A stretch of 64,000 nucleotides of DNA, from positions 1 to 64,000 of the forward strand of contig NZ_PNFP01000016.1 in assembly GCF_002940685.1 (NCBI RefSeq), given 5' to 3'. The DNA is from Ensifer adhaerens (GTDB lineage: Bacteria > Pseudomonadota > Alphaproteobacteria > Rhizobiales > Rhizobiaceae). Positions 53,175 to 62,063 of the stretch are shown in pieces. Below the pieces are notes generated by a model that was not told the DNA's origin, did no database searches, and worked only from the letters and a program-made list of their open reading frames with translations. How positions within the stretch are numbered: the stretch's first letter is position 1; every line of letters starts with the position of its first letter. The position numbers and the translations under genes were made by a program.

Positions 53175-54167
53175 GGAGGGCTTGAGCTCGGGCTCGGCCT
53201 GCGGTGCGTAGAGATAGGCCTGGGCCGGCGGCGCCAGAGAAAGTCCGCTTTGACGGCATTGTTCATGGACGCGCGCGATCACTTCGTTGCGCCCGGGCGT
53301 TCTTTCCGCCGGGCTCCTGACGCGAAATTGCAGTTCAGCTTCGATCGCCACGGCATCGATTGCCTTGAGGGCGACCACCGGCTCCGGATCGTGCACGATC
53401 CGGCTGCAGCCACGCAAGGCGGTCCTGAGCATCTCTTCGACCCGCTCCGGCGGGTGATCCGCCGCGAGGCGGACCGGCAATGCGATCTGATGTGTCTCGT
53501 CGGGACGGCTGAGGTTGGTGAGGCTCACCTTGGCGAGCGCGCTGTTCGGCAGAACGATGACATTGTGGGCGCCGGTGAGCAGGAAGGTCGAGCGCCAGTT
53601 GTTCTCGATGACACGCCCTTCGGTGCCATCGCCAAGCGCGATCCAGTCGCCGATGGCAAAGGGCCGCCCGAGCGTCAGGGCGATGCCCGAAAAGACGTCG
53701 CCGAGCGTGTTCTGAAGCGCCAGGCCGAAGATGATCGCGACCACGCCGGAGGTGGCGACAAGCGTGCCGATGGGCGCCTTGAACACGAAACCCAGAACCG
53801 CAAGCGTCACCCCGAGATAGACCACGGCGACGATGAGATCCTGCAAGAGACGCGCCTCCTGCGGCCGCTTCTCGAGAACGATGTAAATGCGCACGAAACC
53901 GATGAGGGACCAGGCAAGATGCGTCCACCACAGCACGCGCGCCGACGCCGCCAGAAGGGCGGCAGCGCCCTGAAGATGCCCGTCGTCGCTGCGATGCGGC
54001 ATGATGCCTGCGAGGATGAGAACCGCGGTCATCGCCGAAAAGAAGAGGATCTGGACGATCAGCCTCGCGGTCGGGCGGCCGCGGCCCTGCAGGTGCCAGA
54101 CAACGATGCCGGTCACGCCGAGAAGATTGATCAAAATGAGAGGCAACGGCAATTGGCTGATAAACAT
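53157..54167 (-). CDS. Small-conductance mechanosensitive ion channel (MscS family)
   Basis: 336-aa channel. Several membrane helices come first (about residues 8-150), then the pore-lining helix and gate GTLVATSGVVAIIFGLALQN, followed by the MscS beta domain (GRPFAIGDWIALGDGTEGRV, then VLPNSALAKVSLTNLS) and an alpha/beta C-terminal domain. The start at 54167 has GGAG 6 nt upstream; an in-frame ATG 24 codons earlier is part of the spacer to the cupin gene. It may be cotranscribed with the cupin gene 79 nt upstream. It overlaps the end of the Rrf2 gene tail to tail. Confidence 0.92.
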   Translation of the reverse strand: MFISQLPLPLILINLLGVTGIVVWHLQGRGRPTARLIVQILFFSAMTAVLILAGIMPHRSDDGHLQGAAALLAASARVLWWTHLAWSLIGFVRIYIVLEKRPQEARLLQDLIVAVVYLGVTLAVLGFVFKAPIGTLVATSGVVAIIFGLALQNTLGDVFSGIALTLGRPFAIGDWIALGDGTEGRVIENNWRSTFLLTGAHNVIVLPNSALAKVSLTNLSRPDETHQIALPVRLAADHPPERVEEMLRTALRGCSRIVHDPEPVVALKAIDAVAIEAELQFRVRSPAERTPGRNEVIARVHEQCRQSGLSLAPPAQAYLYAPQAEPELKPSSAGAL

Positions 54168-54246
54168 CGCTGGCTCCACGGAGACAAGGGCCGGTTCGCC
54201 CCCGGCGCCGACCCTTGTCTCGTTTCTTGTCTCGAACAATGCCGAC

Positions 54247-54654
54247 TTACTTCGTCATCGGATAGGTCAGTTCCTTTTCCGCGGTATCGACGACGAAGAC
54301 CGCCAGAAGCTTGGCGGGTTCGGTTTCGCTACCATTGGCGCTGACGCCGTGTCGGTCGCCGGGCATTTCCGAAAAATTCTCACCGGCTTTGTAGACCTTC
54401 ACCGGGCCGTCATTGACCTGGCTTCGGATCGATCCTTCCAGCACCGTGGCGTAGATGAAGGCCGTGCTCGGATGGGTATGCGCCTCGGACGAACCGCCGG
54501 GACCGTATTCCACCAGCACGCCCTTGATGCTCTTGCCCGGAACGTTCGGCAATTCGTGCTCATAGACCAGCGTGACCTTTGCAGCGTCGCCGGCGACGGC
54601 AGGGCCGACCAGGGCTGCACCAACGGCAAGAGCGGCGAGGAGAGATTTGATCAT
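54247..54654 (-). CDS. Exported cupin-domain protein
   Basis: 135 aa with a Sec signal peptide (MIKSLLAALAVGAALVGPAV, cleavage after AVAG near residue 22) and one cupin barrel. The metal-type motif is EAHTHPSTAFIYATVLEG, with a second half GENFSEMPGDRHGVSANGSE. It is probably a periplasmic metal-binding protein of unknown activity. It is third in the operon after the AhpD-like and NmrA-like genes (54-nt gap) and should share their control through the GGATA dyads. Confidence 0.88.
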   Translation of the reverse strand: MIKSLLAALAVGAALVGPAVAGDAAKVTLVYEHELPNVPGKSIKGVLVEYGPGGSSEAHTHPSTAFIYATVLEGSIRSQVNDGPVKVYKAGENFSEMPGDRHGVSANGSETEPAKLLAVFVVDTAEKELTYPMTK

Positions 54655-54708
54655 GTCGAATATCCTTTCAGAATCTGGCGGCGCGGGACGAGCGCGTCTC
54701 CTGTTCGG

Positions 54709-55461
54709 TTACTTGCGGGGCACCGACGCGAACCACTCTTCGAAGGTGATCCGGCCGAGACGGGGGTTGTCGTCGGATACGAGCGAGCCGTCCTTGAGCA
54801 GGGCGCCGAAATAGCGCGCCTCCCGGTCGGGTTCGACCTTGCGATTGTCGCCGCTTGCCTTGAGATAACGGGCGACGAGGTCGCTGAGACGCGAACGTTC
54901 CGGACCGGCGATCTCGACCGTGCCGTTGACGGGAGCGGCCAGCGCAACGGCAGCCATGGCATCGGCAACATCGTCAGACGCGATCGGCTGCACATAGGCC
55001 GGCGACAGGCGTACGGTGTCGCCGACCGTCCCAGACTGCGCGATGCCACCGAGAAACTCCATGAACTGTGTGGAATGCACGATCGTATAGGGAATGCCGG
55101 ATGCCTTGATCAGCTTTTCCTGGGCGAGTTTGCCACGGAAATAGCCGCTCTCCTGCAGCCGTTCGGTGCCGACGACCGAAAGCGCGATATGGTGTTTGAC
55201 GCCGGCCGATCGTTCCGCCGCAAGCAAGTTGCGGCCGGAGGTTTCAAAGAAGTCGAGCACCGCCTTGTCCTCGAAGGAGGGTGCGTTGGCAAGGTCGATG
55301 ACGACATCGCAACCGGTCAGCGTTTCGGCAAGACCTTCGCCGATAACCGTGTTGACGCCGGTATTCGGAGAGGCGGCAATGACCTCGTGGCCCTGCTTGC
55401 GCAGGCGCTCCACCGTCTTGGTGCCGATCAGGCCCGTTCCGCCGATGATGACGATTTTCAT
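54709..55461 (-). CDS. NAD(P)-binding NmrA-like/SDR protein
   Basis: 250-aa atypical short-chain dehydrogenase. The Rossmann motif GGTGLIG is at residues 7-13 (MKIVIIGGTGLIGTKTVERL), followed by VIDLANAPSFEDKAVLDFFE, HHIALSVVGTERLQESGYFR and IPYTIVHSTQFMEFLGGIAQ, typical of NmrA-like redox-sensing or quinone-reductase-type proteins without the YxxxK catalytic pair being obvious. AGGAGG is 5 nt upstream of the ATG at 55461. It is the middle gene of the AhpD-like operon (58-nt gap). Confidence 0.88.
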   Translation of the reverse strand: MKIVIIGGTGLIGTKTVERLRKQGHEVIAASPNTGVNTVIGEGLAETLTGCDVVIDLANAPSFEDKAVLDFFETSGRNLLAAERSAGVKHHIALSVVGTERLQESGYFRGKLAQEKLIKASGIPYTIVHSTQFMEFLGGIAQSGTVGDTVRLSPAYVQPIASDDVADAMAAVALAAPVNGTVEIAGPERSRLSDLVARYLKASGDNRKVEPDREARYFGALLKDGSLVSDDNPRLGRITFEEWFASVPRK

Positions 55462-55519
55462 GGATTCCTCCTGTCGCTGCGGCGGTTGCACCGCGTTGCT
55501 CGATCGCTCCGGAACGAGG

Positions 55520-55999
55520 TCAGTTCAGCCCGGCCTTGTCGAGGCCATAGAGCTTGTCGGCCGAACCGGGCACGGCCTTGAAGGCGACGCTGACACGGTT
55601 CCACGCATTGATGACCATGATGGAGAAGGTCAGGTCGGAGATTTCCTTCTCCGAGAGCTGGCCGCGCACGCGTTCGTAAAGCTCGTCCGGAATGCCGCCT
55701 TCGGGCAGTTTCGTCACCGCTTCGGTCCAGGCAAGGGCCGCGCGTTCGCGTGGAATGAAGAGGTTCGATTCACGCCAGATTGCGACGTGATAGAGGCGCA
55801 GTTCGCTCTCGCCGTGAATTTTTGCCTCCTTCACATGCATGTCAAGGCAGAAGGCGCAGCCGTTGATCTGCGAGGCGCGGATGTTCACGAGGTCGCGGAT
55901 CTTCTGCTCGATGACGCTATCCTTCAGGCTGAGGCTGAGGTCGGAGATTTTCTTGAAAAGCTCGGGAGACTGCTGTGCGTAGTTCAGGCGCTGGGTCAT
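55520..55999 (-). CDS. AhpD-like carboxymuconolactone decarboxylase family protein
   Basis: 159-aa alkylhydroperoxidase-like protein. The peroxidatic motif is CAFCLDMH with Cys48, Cys51 and His55, in the AhpD order E..CxxC..H (RASQINGCAFCLDMHVKEAK). It is expected to reduce peroxides or act as a thiol-disulfide partner in the cytosol. It is the first gene of a three-gene operon with an NmrA-like protein and a cupin. Two GGATA-N5-TRTCC dyads stand 19-52 nt upstream of its ATG, matching the one at the Rrf2 gene. Confidence 0.92.
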   Translation of the reverse strand: MTQRLNYAQQSPELFKKISDLSLSLKDSVIEQKIRDLVNIRASQINGCAFCLDMHVKEAKIHGESELRLYHVAIWRESNLFIPRERAALAWTEAVTKLPEGGIPDELYERVRGQLSEKEISDLTFSIMVINAWNRVSVAFKAVPGSADKLYGLDKAGLN

Positions 56000-56015
56000 G
56001 GCTTTGCTCCTAATT

Positions 56016-56054
56016 AAGGATATTTACTGTCCTTATGGATAGAAGATATCCTTA
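56016..56054. promoter_or_regulatory. Two GGATA-N5-TRTCC dyads upstream of the AhpD-like operon
   Basis: Site 1 is GGATA-TTTAC-TGTCC (56018-56032) and site 2 is GGATA-GAAGA-TATCC (56037-56051), 19 bp apart, about two helical turns. Each is embedded in AAGG...CCTTA flanks. They share layout with the site at 52620-52634 before the Rrf2 gene and lie between the AhpD-like operon and the divergent LysR gene. Confidence 0.7.
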
Positions 56055-56129
56055 ATTGGTGGACAGTAAAGCGCATCGGGCGTAAACTCGGCGCATAAGG
56101 CTTATGTCGAAACGTTTGAGGGAAGCCGG

Positions 56130-57035
56130 ATGGACATCGTTTCTGCGCTGAGAGCCTTCCTGCGGGTGGCCGAGACCGGCTCGTTTTCCGCCGCCGCCAA
56201 CGATCTCGGCCTGACGCAGCCGGCGGTCTCACGCCAGGTCTTGGCGCTGGAGGGGCACCTGAGCACCCGCCTCCTGCACCGAACGACGAATGCTCTGGCG
56301 CTGACCGCCGAGGGCGAGCACATGATCCCGATGGCGCTTCGCGTGGTCGAGGCGGTCGATGCCCTCAGCGAAGCCTCCTCAGGCGACACCGGACTTGTGG
56401 CGGGTCGCGTGAGGCTCACCCTGCCCGCGCCTCTCGGCCTCTATCTCAGCGATCGTCTTGCGGCCCTGCTCGGCCATCATCCGGGGCTTTCGGTCGAGAT
56501 GCTGTTTCGCGAGGCGCCTTCGGATCTCGTCGGAGAGGGCATCGATCTGGAGGTACGCCTGGGTCCGGTGTCGGAGAGCGGCCTAATCTGCCGGCGCATC
56601 GGCTCGACGACCGCCTTTCTCGTGGCCGCTCCCGACTATCTGAACCGGCGGCCTGAGCCAAGGACACCCGACGACATCGCCGGGCACGAATGCATCTGCT
56701 ACAGCCGCGCCGGCGACGGTCGCCAGTGGACATTTTCCGACGGGTCGGACGACGTTTTCGTGCGTGTCGCGCCAAGGCTCGTTGCCAACAATGCCGTGGC
56801 CGTGCATCGCGCGGCGCTCGCCGGCAATGGCCTTGCGATCCTCTCCCATATCCTGGCATGGCCTGATATCGAGGCCGGCCGGCTGGTGAACCTCATGCCG
56901 GCGTTCCCGCCCGCGCGCCTGCCGATCAGCGTCGTCTACCCCTCGCGCAGGAACGTGCCGCTTCGGGTGCGCACCGTTCTCGACTTCCTTGTCCAGGCCA
57001 TCCGGGAAGACCCGCTGATGGCTTCCGCCTCCTGA
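56130..57035 (+). CDS. LysR-family transcriptional regulator
   Basis: 301 aa. The N-terminal winged HTH is ALRAFLRVAETGSFSAAAND with LTQPAVSRQVLALEGHLSTR; a LysR substrate-binding domain follows from residue 90 (VRLTLPAPLGLYLSDRLAAL). It belongs to the CrgA-like branch by its ICRRIGSTTAFLVAAPDYLN pattern. It is divergent from the AhpD-like operon, sharing the region with the two GGATA dyads, so it may be a second input there. Confidence 0.92.
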   Translation: MDIVSALRAFLRVAETGSFSAAANDLGLTQPAVSRQVLALEGHLSTRLLHRTTNALALTAEGEHMIPMALRVVEAVDALSEASSGDTGLVAGRVRLTLPAPLGLYLSDRLAALLGHHPGLSVEMLFREAPSDLVGEGIDLEVRLGPVSESGLICRRIGSTTAFLVAAPDYLNRRPEPRTPDDIAGHECICYSRAGDGRQWTFSDGSDDVFVRVAPRLVANNAVAVHRAALAGNGLAILSHILAWPDIEAGRLVNLMPAFPPARLPISVVYPSRRNVPLRVRTVLDFLVQAIREDPLMASAS

Positions 57036-57042
57036 ACGGCTG

Positions 57043-57528
57043 TCAGCGCGGACCGGCCGAGGCGCACAGGGGCAGGCCGCTATAGGGCTTTATCTCCTTC
57101 AGCACGAAGGTCGTCTGCATCTCCTTGATGCACGGCAGGCGCCGCACGACCTTCATCGCAAAGTCCGAATAGGAATCGAGGTCTGCCGAGACGACCTGGA
57201 GCAGAAAATCCGCGTCACCCGCAATGCTGTAGCAGGCAACGACGCTATCGAGCTTCATCACTTCGTCGGCAAAGGCGTCCGCTTCCGCTTCCGTATGGCT
57301 GTCGATCTTCACCCGGATAAAGGCGAGTACCCCAAGGCCGATTTCCCTGCGGTTGAGAACGGCCATGTAGCCTTGGATGACGCCGTCGTCCTCGAGCTGC
57401 CGCACCCGCCGCCAGCAAGGCGACGTCGACATGCCAACCTCCTCGGACAGCGCCTGATTGCTCAAGCGCCCGTCATTTTGCAGCGCGGTCAGGATTTTCA
57501 CGTCGGCGGGCGCCAGCATAGCGGGCAT
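57043..57528 (-). CDS. Lrp/AsnC family transcriptional regulator
   Basis: 161 aa, standard Lrp length. The N-terminal HTH is ILTALQNDGRLSNQALSEEV with MSTSPCWRRVRQLEDDG, and the C-terminal RAM/AsnC ligand domain is LGVLAFIRVKIDSHTEAEAD through YSIAGDADFLLQVVSADLDS. It probably senses an amino acid. It is divergent from the DUF2000 gene (141 nt), which is therefore its likely target. Confidence 0.93.
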   Translation of the reverse strand: MPAMLAPADVKILTALQNDGRLSNQALSEEVGMSTSPCWRRVRQLEDDGVIQGYMAVLNRREIGLGVLAFIRVKIDSHTEAEADAFADEVMKLDSVVACYSIAGDADFLLQVVSADLDSYSDFAMKVVRRLPCIKEMQTTFVLKEIKPYSGLPLCASAGPR

Positions 57529-57669
57529 CTTCTATCTCTCATTCGGTCAGTTTGGGTAGAAGCTACCTCATACTTTCAATTCTTCGCAATATGCGAAAGA
57601 AACTACCCTGCCGCACGGTCTATTCTCCCGGCCAACAACAGCCTGGGAAACAGAGAGGAAACAGACCAC

Positions 57670-58086
57670 GTGCTTCAGGACACCCGCCTCGCAATCATCG
57701 TCAATCCCGAACTACCCCCGGGTCATCTCGCCAACACGATCGCGGCCATTTCCATTGGCATCGGCTCGGCAATGCCCGGCCTCGGTAACGGGCGGCTGAC
57801 GGACAGCAGGCAGAATACGATCGACATCAGCTCCAACCGGCCCGTGCCGATCCTCCAGGCCGACGGCCCGACGATCCGGGCCCTGCTCCTCAAGGCGCTG
57901 CCGAAGGAGGATGGACGCGTCGTCGTGCCGTTTCCGGCCTTCGCCCGTTCGGTACACAGCTATGCGGACTACGAAACGCAGTTTCCGCAGCGTGACCTCT
58001 CGCAGGAGACGATCGACGGCATCGGTTTGGCAGGCGCTGCCAAATGGGTCAAATCGCTGACGGGATCGTTGAAATTGCTCCGATAG
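57670..58086 (+). CDS. DUF2000 family protein
   Basis: 138 aa, recognised as DUF2000 from LAIIVNPELPPGHLANTIAA, GIGSAMPGLGNGRLTDSRQN and DYETQFPQRDLSQETIDGIG. The family has a peptidyl-tRNA hydrolase 2-like fold with unknown function. The start is GTG at 57670, with GAGG about 11 nt upstream; the in-frame open region further upstream is antisense to the Lrp gene. Its divergence from an Lrp regulator is a common arrangement for amino-acid-linked genes. Confidence 0.8.
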   Translation: MLQDTRLAIIVNPELPPGHLANTIAAISIGIGSAMPGLGNGRLTDSRQNTIDISSNRPVPILQADGPTIRALLLKALPKEDGRVVVPFPAFARSVHSYADYETQFPQRDLSQETIDGIGLAGAAKWVKSLTGSLKLLR

Positions 58087-58390
58087 GGCAAAGCTGTCGC
58101 AACGGCGCGGGGCGCGTCAGCGCCCGCCCCGCCCGACATGTATATTTTTTTCATCGGAACCATACCAATGCCGGGATTGGTGGCGACACATTCGCAACAC
58201 TGGCAGCCATTCGATCGGAAAGGCGTCGCTTTCCAACTTGACGGCCTTTTGCCGGCTTGACGGGACCACCCCTGCGCGACAAGCTCTGAAAACAATTTTC
58301 AGAATATCAGAATTCCTTCACATACCGCATCGGCTCGACGGCCCTCGCCGTTGCCGAGGGTACATCGTGCGACACGATATCCGGGGAACA
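58087..58390. other. Intergenic region without a recognised gene
   Basis: 304 nt between the DUF2000 gene and the MFS gene, both on the plus strand. Open frames on either strand lack ribosome sites and recognisable content. I see no strong hairpin. It presumably holds the MFS promoter. Confidence 0.5.
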
Positions 58391-59575
58391 ATGCGCATGA
58401 CCAATCAACGGCTCATCATGCTGATCTTCTTCCTGCAGCCGATCGCCTTCGGCGCCTGGCTGCCACGCATCCCCGACATACAGCAAAGGCTTGGCCTCGG
58501 CCCGGCGGAGCTTGCCATCGCGCTCCTCGGCATGCCGGTAGGCACGCTGCTGACCCTGCCCTTCGCCGGGCGTTTCGTTGCCTGGATCGGCGGGCGCGCC
58601 ACCATCCTCTACGGCTTCGTCGTCTTCCTGGCGCTCGTCTGGCTGCCGACATGGGCGACGAGCATCGAAATGCTCTTCGTATGTCTCGCCATCGTCGGCG
58701 TGGCGCTGGCGACGCTCGAGCTTGGCCTCAATGTCGAGGCAGACGCGATCGAGAAGCATTCCGGACAGCTGATCATGAGCACCTGCCACGGCTTCTGGAG
58801 CCTCGGCATCATGACCGGAAGCCTGATCGGCGTCGGCTTCGCTGCCCTTCACGTTGCTCCGGAATGGGCGGTGCCGCTGGCGGCCGCGGCCATGCTGCCG
58901 ATCAGCGTCTTCTTCGCCAGAAAACTGCCGCTTCTGCAGAGCCATGAAGCCGCGAGCGCGGAAGCCGCGCCAGCCAGGCGACGGTTACCCGGATGGGCGC
59001 TGCTCAGCGTCTGCTTCTTCGTTTTCGGCATCACGATGACCGAAGGCGCGGTGGCCGACTGGTCGGCAGTCTTTCTGCGCGACGTCTTCGGGCTTTCCAG
59101 CGCCAGCGCCGGCTTCGGCTATTCGATCTTCGCCTTCATGGTGGCCGCCGGACGCTTTGCCGGCGACCGGCTGAAGGCAAACTACGGCCCGGTGCCGGTC
59201 GCCCGCGCCTGCGGCATCGCCAGCATCGCCGGGCTGCTGCTGGTCGTCGCGAGCCCCGCGGCCTGGGCAGCGCTCCTCGGTTTTGCCGCGATGGGTTTCG
59301 GCGTTTCGGTCGGCTTTCCGCTCGCCGTCACGGCCGCCGCCGACCAGAAGGACCGGCCGGCCGCGGCAAGCGTCGCCATCCTGTCCTTCATCGCGCTTTC
59401 GGGCTTCCTGCTCGGGCCACCCTTGATCGGCCTCATCGCCGAGCACAGCGACATGCGCTTCGGCCTCGGCGCGCTCGTGCCCTTCCTCGCCGTCAGCCTG
59501 CTTCTGACCGGCCGGCTCAAGCCAGCCGCCGGCGCCGACGTGCAGGACGCGCAGCAAGCCGCCAGCCGCGCGTAA
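58391..59575 (+). CDS. MFS transporter (YbjJ-like)
   Basis: 394-aa permease with 12 membrane helices. The first loop and helix pattern (FGAWLPRIPDIQQRLGLGPA, then LLGMPVGTLLTLPFAGRFVA) and the middle CHGFWSLGIMTGSLIGVGFA suit the MFS branch containing YbjJ and fucose-permease-like proteins. Substrate unknown. The ATG at 58391 follows GGGGA; an in-frame ATG two codons on is equally possible. A strong bidirectional hairpin terminator follows the stop. Confidence 0.9.
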   Translation: MRMTNQRLIMLIFFLQPIAFGAWLPRIPDIQQRLGLGPAELAIALLGMPVGTLLTLPFAGRFVAWIGGRATILYGFVVFLALVWLPTWATSIEMLFVCLAIVGVALATLELGLNVEADAIEKHSGQLIMSTCHGFWSLGIMTGSLIGVGFAALHVAPEWAVPLAAAAMLPISVFFARKLPLLQSHEAASAEAAPARRRLPGWALLSVCFFVFGITMTEGAVADWSAVFLRDVFGLSSASAGFGYSIFAFMVAAGRFAGDRLKANYGPVPVARACGIASIAGLLLVVASPAAWAALLGFAAMGFGVSVGFPLAVTAAADQKDRPAAASVAILSFIALSGFLLGPPLIGLIAEHSDMRFGLGALVPFLAVSLLLTGRLKPAAGADVQDAQQAASRA

Positions 59576-59593
59576 CACCATAGGATATGCAGC

Positions 59594-59629
59594 ACGAAAG
59601 CCCCGGCCGAAACCGGCCGGGGCTTTCGT
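59594..59629. terminator. Bidirectional intrinsic terminator
   Basis: Perfect 16-bp arms (59594-59609 with 59614-59629, ACGAAAGCCCCGGCCG and complement) around loop AAAC, with A and T runs flanking the GC core so both strands end in a U-containing stretch. It lies between the convergent MFS and hydrolase genes. Confidence 0.85.
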
Positions 59630-59646
59630 CGTTCATCGGCAGGCGC

Positions 59647-60273
59647 TTACTTGCGCGCAGCCATGGTGTTGTAGCTGGTGATGAGGTTGCGGTAGTCCGG
59701 GATGTGGTTCGAAAACAGCGTGCCGAGACCTTCGATGTCGTTGCGCCAGTCGCGGTGCAGTTCACACGCAACGCCGAACCAGGTCATCAGCTGAACGCCG
59801 GCGGCGGTCATGCGCGACCAGGCGGAATCGCGGGTCACCTCGTTGAACGTACCGGACGCATCCGTCACCACGAAGACCTCGAAGCCTTCCTCGATCGCCG
59901 AAAGTGCGGGAAACGCGACGCAAACCTCGGTCACCACGCCGGCGATCAGCAGCTGCTTCTTGCCGGTGGCCTTCACCGCCTTGACGAAATCCGCGTTGTC
60001 CCAGGCGTTGATCTGGCCCGGACGGGCAATATAGGGCGCGTCGGGGAACTGTTCCTTCAGTTCCGGTACCAGCGGGCCGTTCGGGCCATCCTCGAAGCTG
60101 GTGGTGAGAACCGTCGGCAGCTTGAAGTATTTGGCGAGATCGCCGAGCGCCAGGACATTGTTCTTGAACTTGTCCGGGTCGAAGTCGCGCACCAGCGACA
60201 ACAGGCCGGTCTGATGGTCGACGAGCAGGACGGCGACATCATCCTTGTTGAGGCGTACGTAGGGCTTGGTCAT
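59647..60273 (-). CDS. YcaC-like isochorismatase-family cysteine hydrolase
   Basis: 208 aa, matching YcaC in length and text: LLVDHQTGLLSLVRDFDPDK, RPGQINAWDNADFVKAVKAT, VVTEVCVAFPALSAIEEGFE and SAWSRMTAAGVQLMTWF. The nucleophile is Cys118 and the acid Asp19. Reactions of YcaC proteins are poorly known. The start at 60273 has AAGGAAAGGA upstream; the longer frame runs into the promoter. A LysR gene is divergent across 146 nt and probably controls it. Confidence 0.92.
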   Translation of the reverse strand: MTKPYVRLNKDDVAVLLVDHQTGLLSLVRDFDPDKFKNNVLALGDLAKYFKLPTVLTTSFEDGPNGPLVPELKEQFPDAPYIARPGQINAWDNADFVKAVKATGKKQLLIAGVVTEVCVAFPALSAIEEGFEVFVVTDASGTFNEVTRDSAWSRMTAAGVQLMTWFGVACELHRDWRNDIEGLGTLFSNHIPDYRNLITSYNTMAARK

Positions 60274-60419
60274 CGGAAGTCCTTTCCTTCGTTTGGTTTC
60301 CATCACCGCCGGCAGCGCACCTGTTGCTGCCTGATCCGCTGTGATTGAACGCAGGCTACCGCAGGACCGTGCATGCAAATAGATTGTGAAATCCGACGCA
60401 GCGTCCTATCAATAGAACG

Positions 60420-61430
60420 ATGCAAGACCTGAACGACCTCTATTATTTTGTCCAAGTCGTCGAGCATGGCGGCTTTGCGGCTGCGGCACGAGCGACCGGG
60501 ACGCAAAAGTCCCGCCTGAGCCGGCGCATCGCGATGCTGGAGGACCGGCTCGGCGTCCGGCTGATCCAACGCTCGCCACGGCGGTTCTTCGTCACCGATG
60601 TCGGCCGCGAATATTACCAGCGCTGCGTTGCGGTGTTAATCGAGGCCGAGGCGGCCGATGCCTTCATCGCCCAGCACCAAGGAGAACCCCAGGGCACGAT
60701 CCGGGTCAGTTGCCCCACAGCGCTGATCTCCTTCCAGTTCGGTCGACTTTTCGCCCGGTTCATGACCGCGCATCCGAAAATCAGCCTGCAGCTCGAAAGC
60801 ACCAACCGGCGCGTGGACGTGATCGCCGAAGGCTTCGACGTCTCGATCCGGGTGCGGTTCCCGCCGCTGGAAAGAAGCGAGCTCGTCATGCGCAAGCTCG
60901 ATGACAGCCCGCAGTATCTCGTCGCCAAGCCGGGCTTTCTCAAGGAACCGATCGGCGAGCCCGCCGAACTGACGGGACTGCCAAGCCTCGCCTGGACCTC
61001 GGCCACGCACACCTACGAATGGCGGCTGGAAAGCGCCGAGGGAGAACAGGCGGTCGTCCGGCACGAACCGCGCTTTTTGACCGACGACATGGCGGCGTTG
61101 CGCGAGGCGGCGCTCGACGGCGCCGGCATCGTGCAGCTGCCGACGATGATGATCTGGAAGGACCTGGCGGCCGGCACGCTGGTGCCCGTGCTGCCGCAGT
61201 GGCGTCCGGCATCCGGGATCGTACACGCCGTCTTCCCTTCCAGGCGCGGACTTCTGCCCTCCGTTCGCACCTTGATCGACTTTCTCGCCCAGGAATGCGC
61301 CGCCGATCGCCTGACGGTCGACGAAAGCCTGGCATGGCCGGCAAGGCCACCCCATATCATGGCCGAGAGCATCCCGCGTCCAGGCATGCCCCCTCGAAGG
61401 CGGAAAGATGCCTTAAAAACAGAGCGGTAG
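60420..61430 (+). CDS. LysR-family transcriptional regulator
   Basis: 336 aa. The N-terminal HTH is YYFVQVVEHGGFAAAARATG with QKSRLSRRIAMLEDRLGVRL, followed by the effector domain (TIRVSCPTALISFQFGRLFA onward). It carries an extended basic/Pro-rich C-terminal tail of about 35 residues, longer than usual. It is divergent from the YcaC-like gene, the classic arrangement for LysR control. CTAT-CA-ATAG near 60408 and other AT-rich text in the shared region may be part of its site. Confidence 0.92.
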   Translation: MQDLNDLYYFVQVVEHGGFAAAARATGTQKSRLSRRIAMLEDRLGVRLIQRSPRRFFVTDVGREYYQRCVAVLIEAEAADAFIAQHQGEPQGTIRVSCPTALISFQFGRLFARFMTAHPKISLQLESTNRRVDVIAEGFDVSIRVRFPPLERSELVMRKLDDSPQYLVAKPGFLKEPIGEPAELTGLPSLAWTSATHTYEWRLESAEGEQAVVRHEPRFLTDDMAALREAALDGAGIVQLPTMMIWKDLAAGTLVPVLPQWRPASGIVHAVFPSRRGLLPSVRTLIDFLAQECAADRLTVDESLAWPARPPHIMAESIPRPGMPPRRRKDALKTER

Positions 61431-61638
61431 GGTTTCCAAGGCCCGCTCTGCGCAAGTCCGCCGACCCATGCGTCAACCGCATAGTAGCCATTCCTTGCAT
61501 ATCGCGCCGCCCCGCACGATCTTAATGGAGAAGCCGCGTTCGACGCCGGCTCCCCTCCTTGATCCACTACAGTCGTAGACTTTTCCCCCGGCCTTGGCCG
61601 GCGCGGCCATTTCGGCTTGAACAATAGGGAAGGTAATC

Positions 61639-61932
61639 ATGCAGACAACTGCCAAGACTCCCGACGCCAAGACGCTTGATGCGATGACGCTGGATGAACG
61701 CTCCAACATGATGGCGCTGGTGGCCGAGGCGCTCGAGGCAACGGCCGAGAAGGCCTACGAGATCGGCGACGACCGGTTCGCCGAGAACTCGATCAGCCTC
61801 GCCAACATCATCATCGGCTGTGCGGACGACCTGGTGGTCGGCGACCTGCCGGCCGCCGAACTGCTGCTGCAGCAGGGAATAGCGCTTCTCAGCCTGTTTC
61901 CGGGCGAGCCCCGGGAATTCACCCTGCATTAG
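61639..61932 (+). CDS. Unknown small helical protein
   Basis: 97 aa, no family recognised. It is all-helical and acidic: LDERSNMMALVAEALEATAE, then YEIGDDRFAENSISLANIII and a Leu/Ala-rich end (AAELLLQQGIALLSLFPGEP). There is no signal peptide; it may be a small dimeric cytosolic protein. The ribosome site is AAGGTA, 6 nt upstream. It stands alone. Confidence 0.7.
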   Translation: MQTTAKTPDAKTLDAMTLDERSNMMALVAEALEATAEKAYEIGDDRFAENSISLANIIIGCADDLVVGDLPAAELLLQQGIALLSLFPGEPREFTLH

Positions 61933-61978
61933 CGCGCCATGCGCTCAACTGACTGCACGCTCCAGCACTTTTATCCCA

Positions 61979-62024
61979 GAGCATCCTTCCGCTTCCGGTG
62001 GCTCCGCTTGAAAACGGGATGCTC
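61979..62024. repeat. Palindromic intergenic repeat element
   Basis: Arms GAGCATCC (61979-61986) and GGATGCTC (62017-62024) enclose CTTCCGCTTCCGGTGG-type text. This is a sort of rhizobial intergenic repeat I recall as common. It lies between two convergent genes. Confidence 0.55.
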
Positions 62025-62063
62025 CAAGGCTTGTGATCACGGTCGACGGCCCGTCGGCCGTGG

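Noticed and set aside
61473-61709. 78-codon minus-strand frame with a hydrophobic stretch, opposite the 97-aa gene
   Set aside because: It overlaps the start of a plus-strand gene with better ribosome site, and the hydrophobic run is a composition effect.
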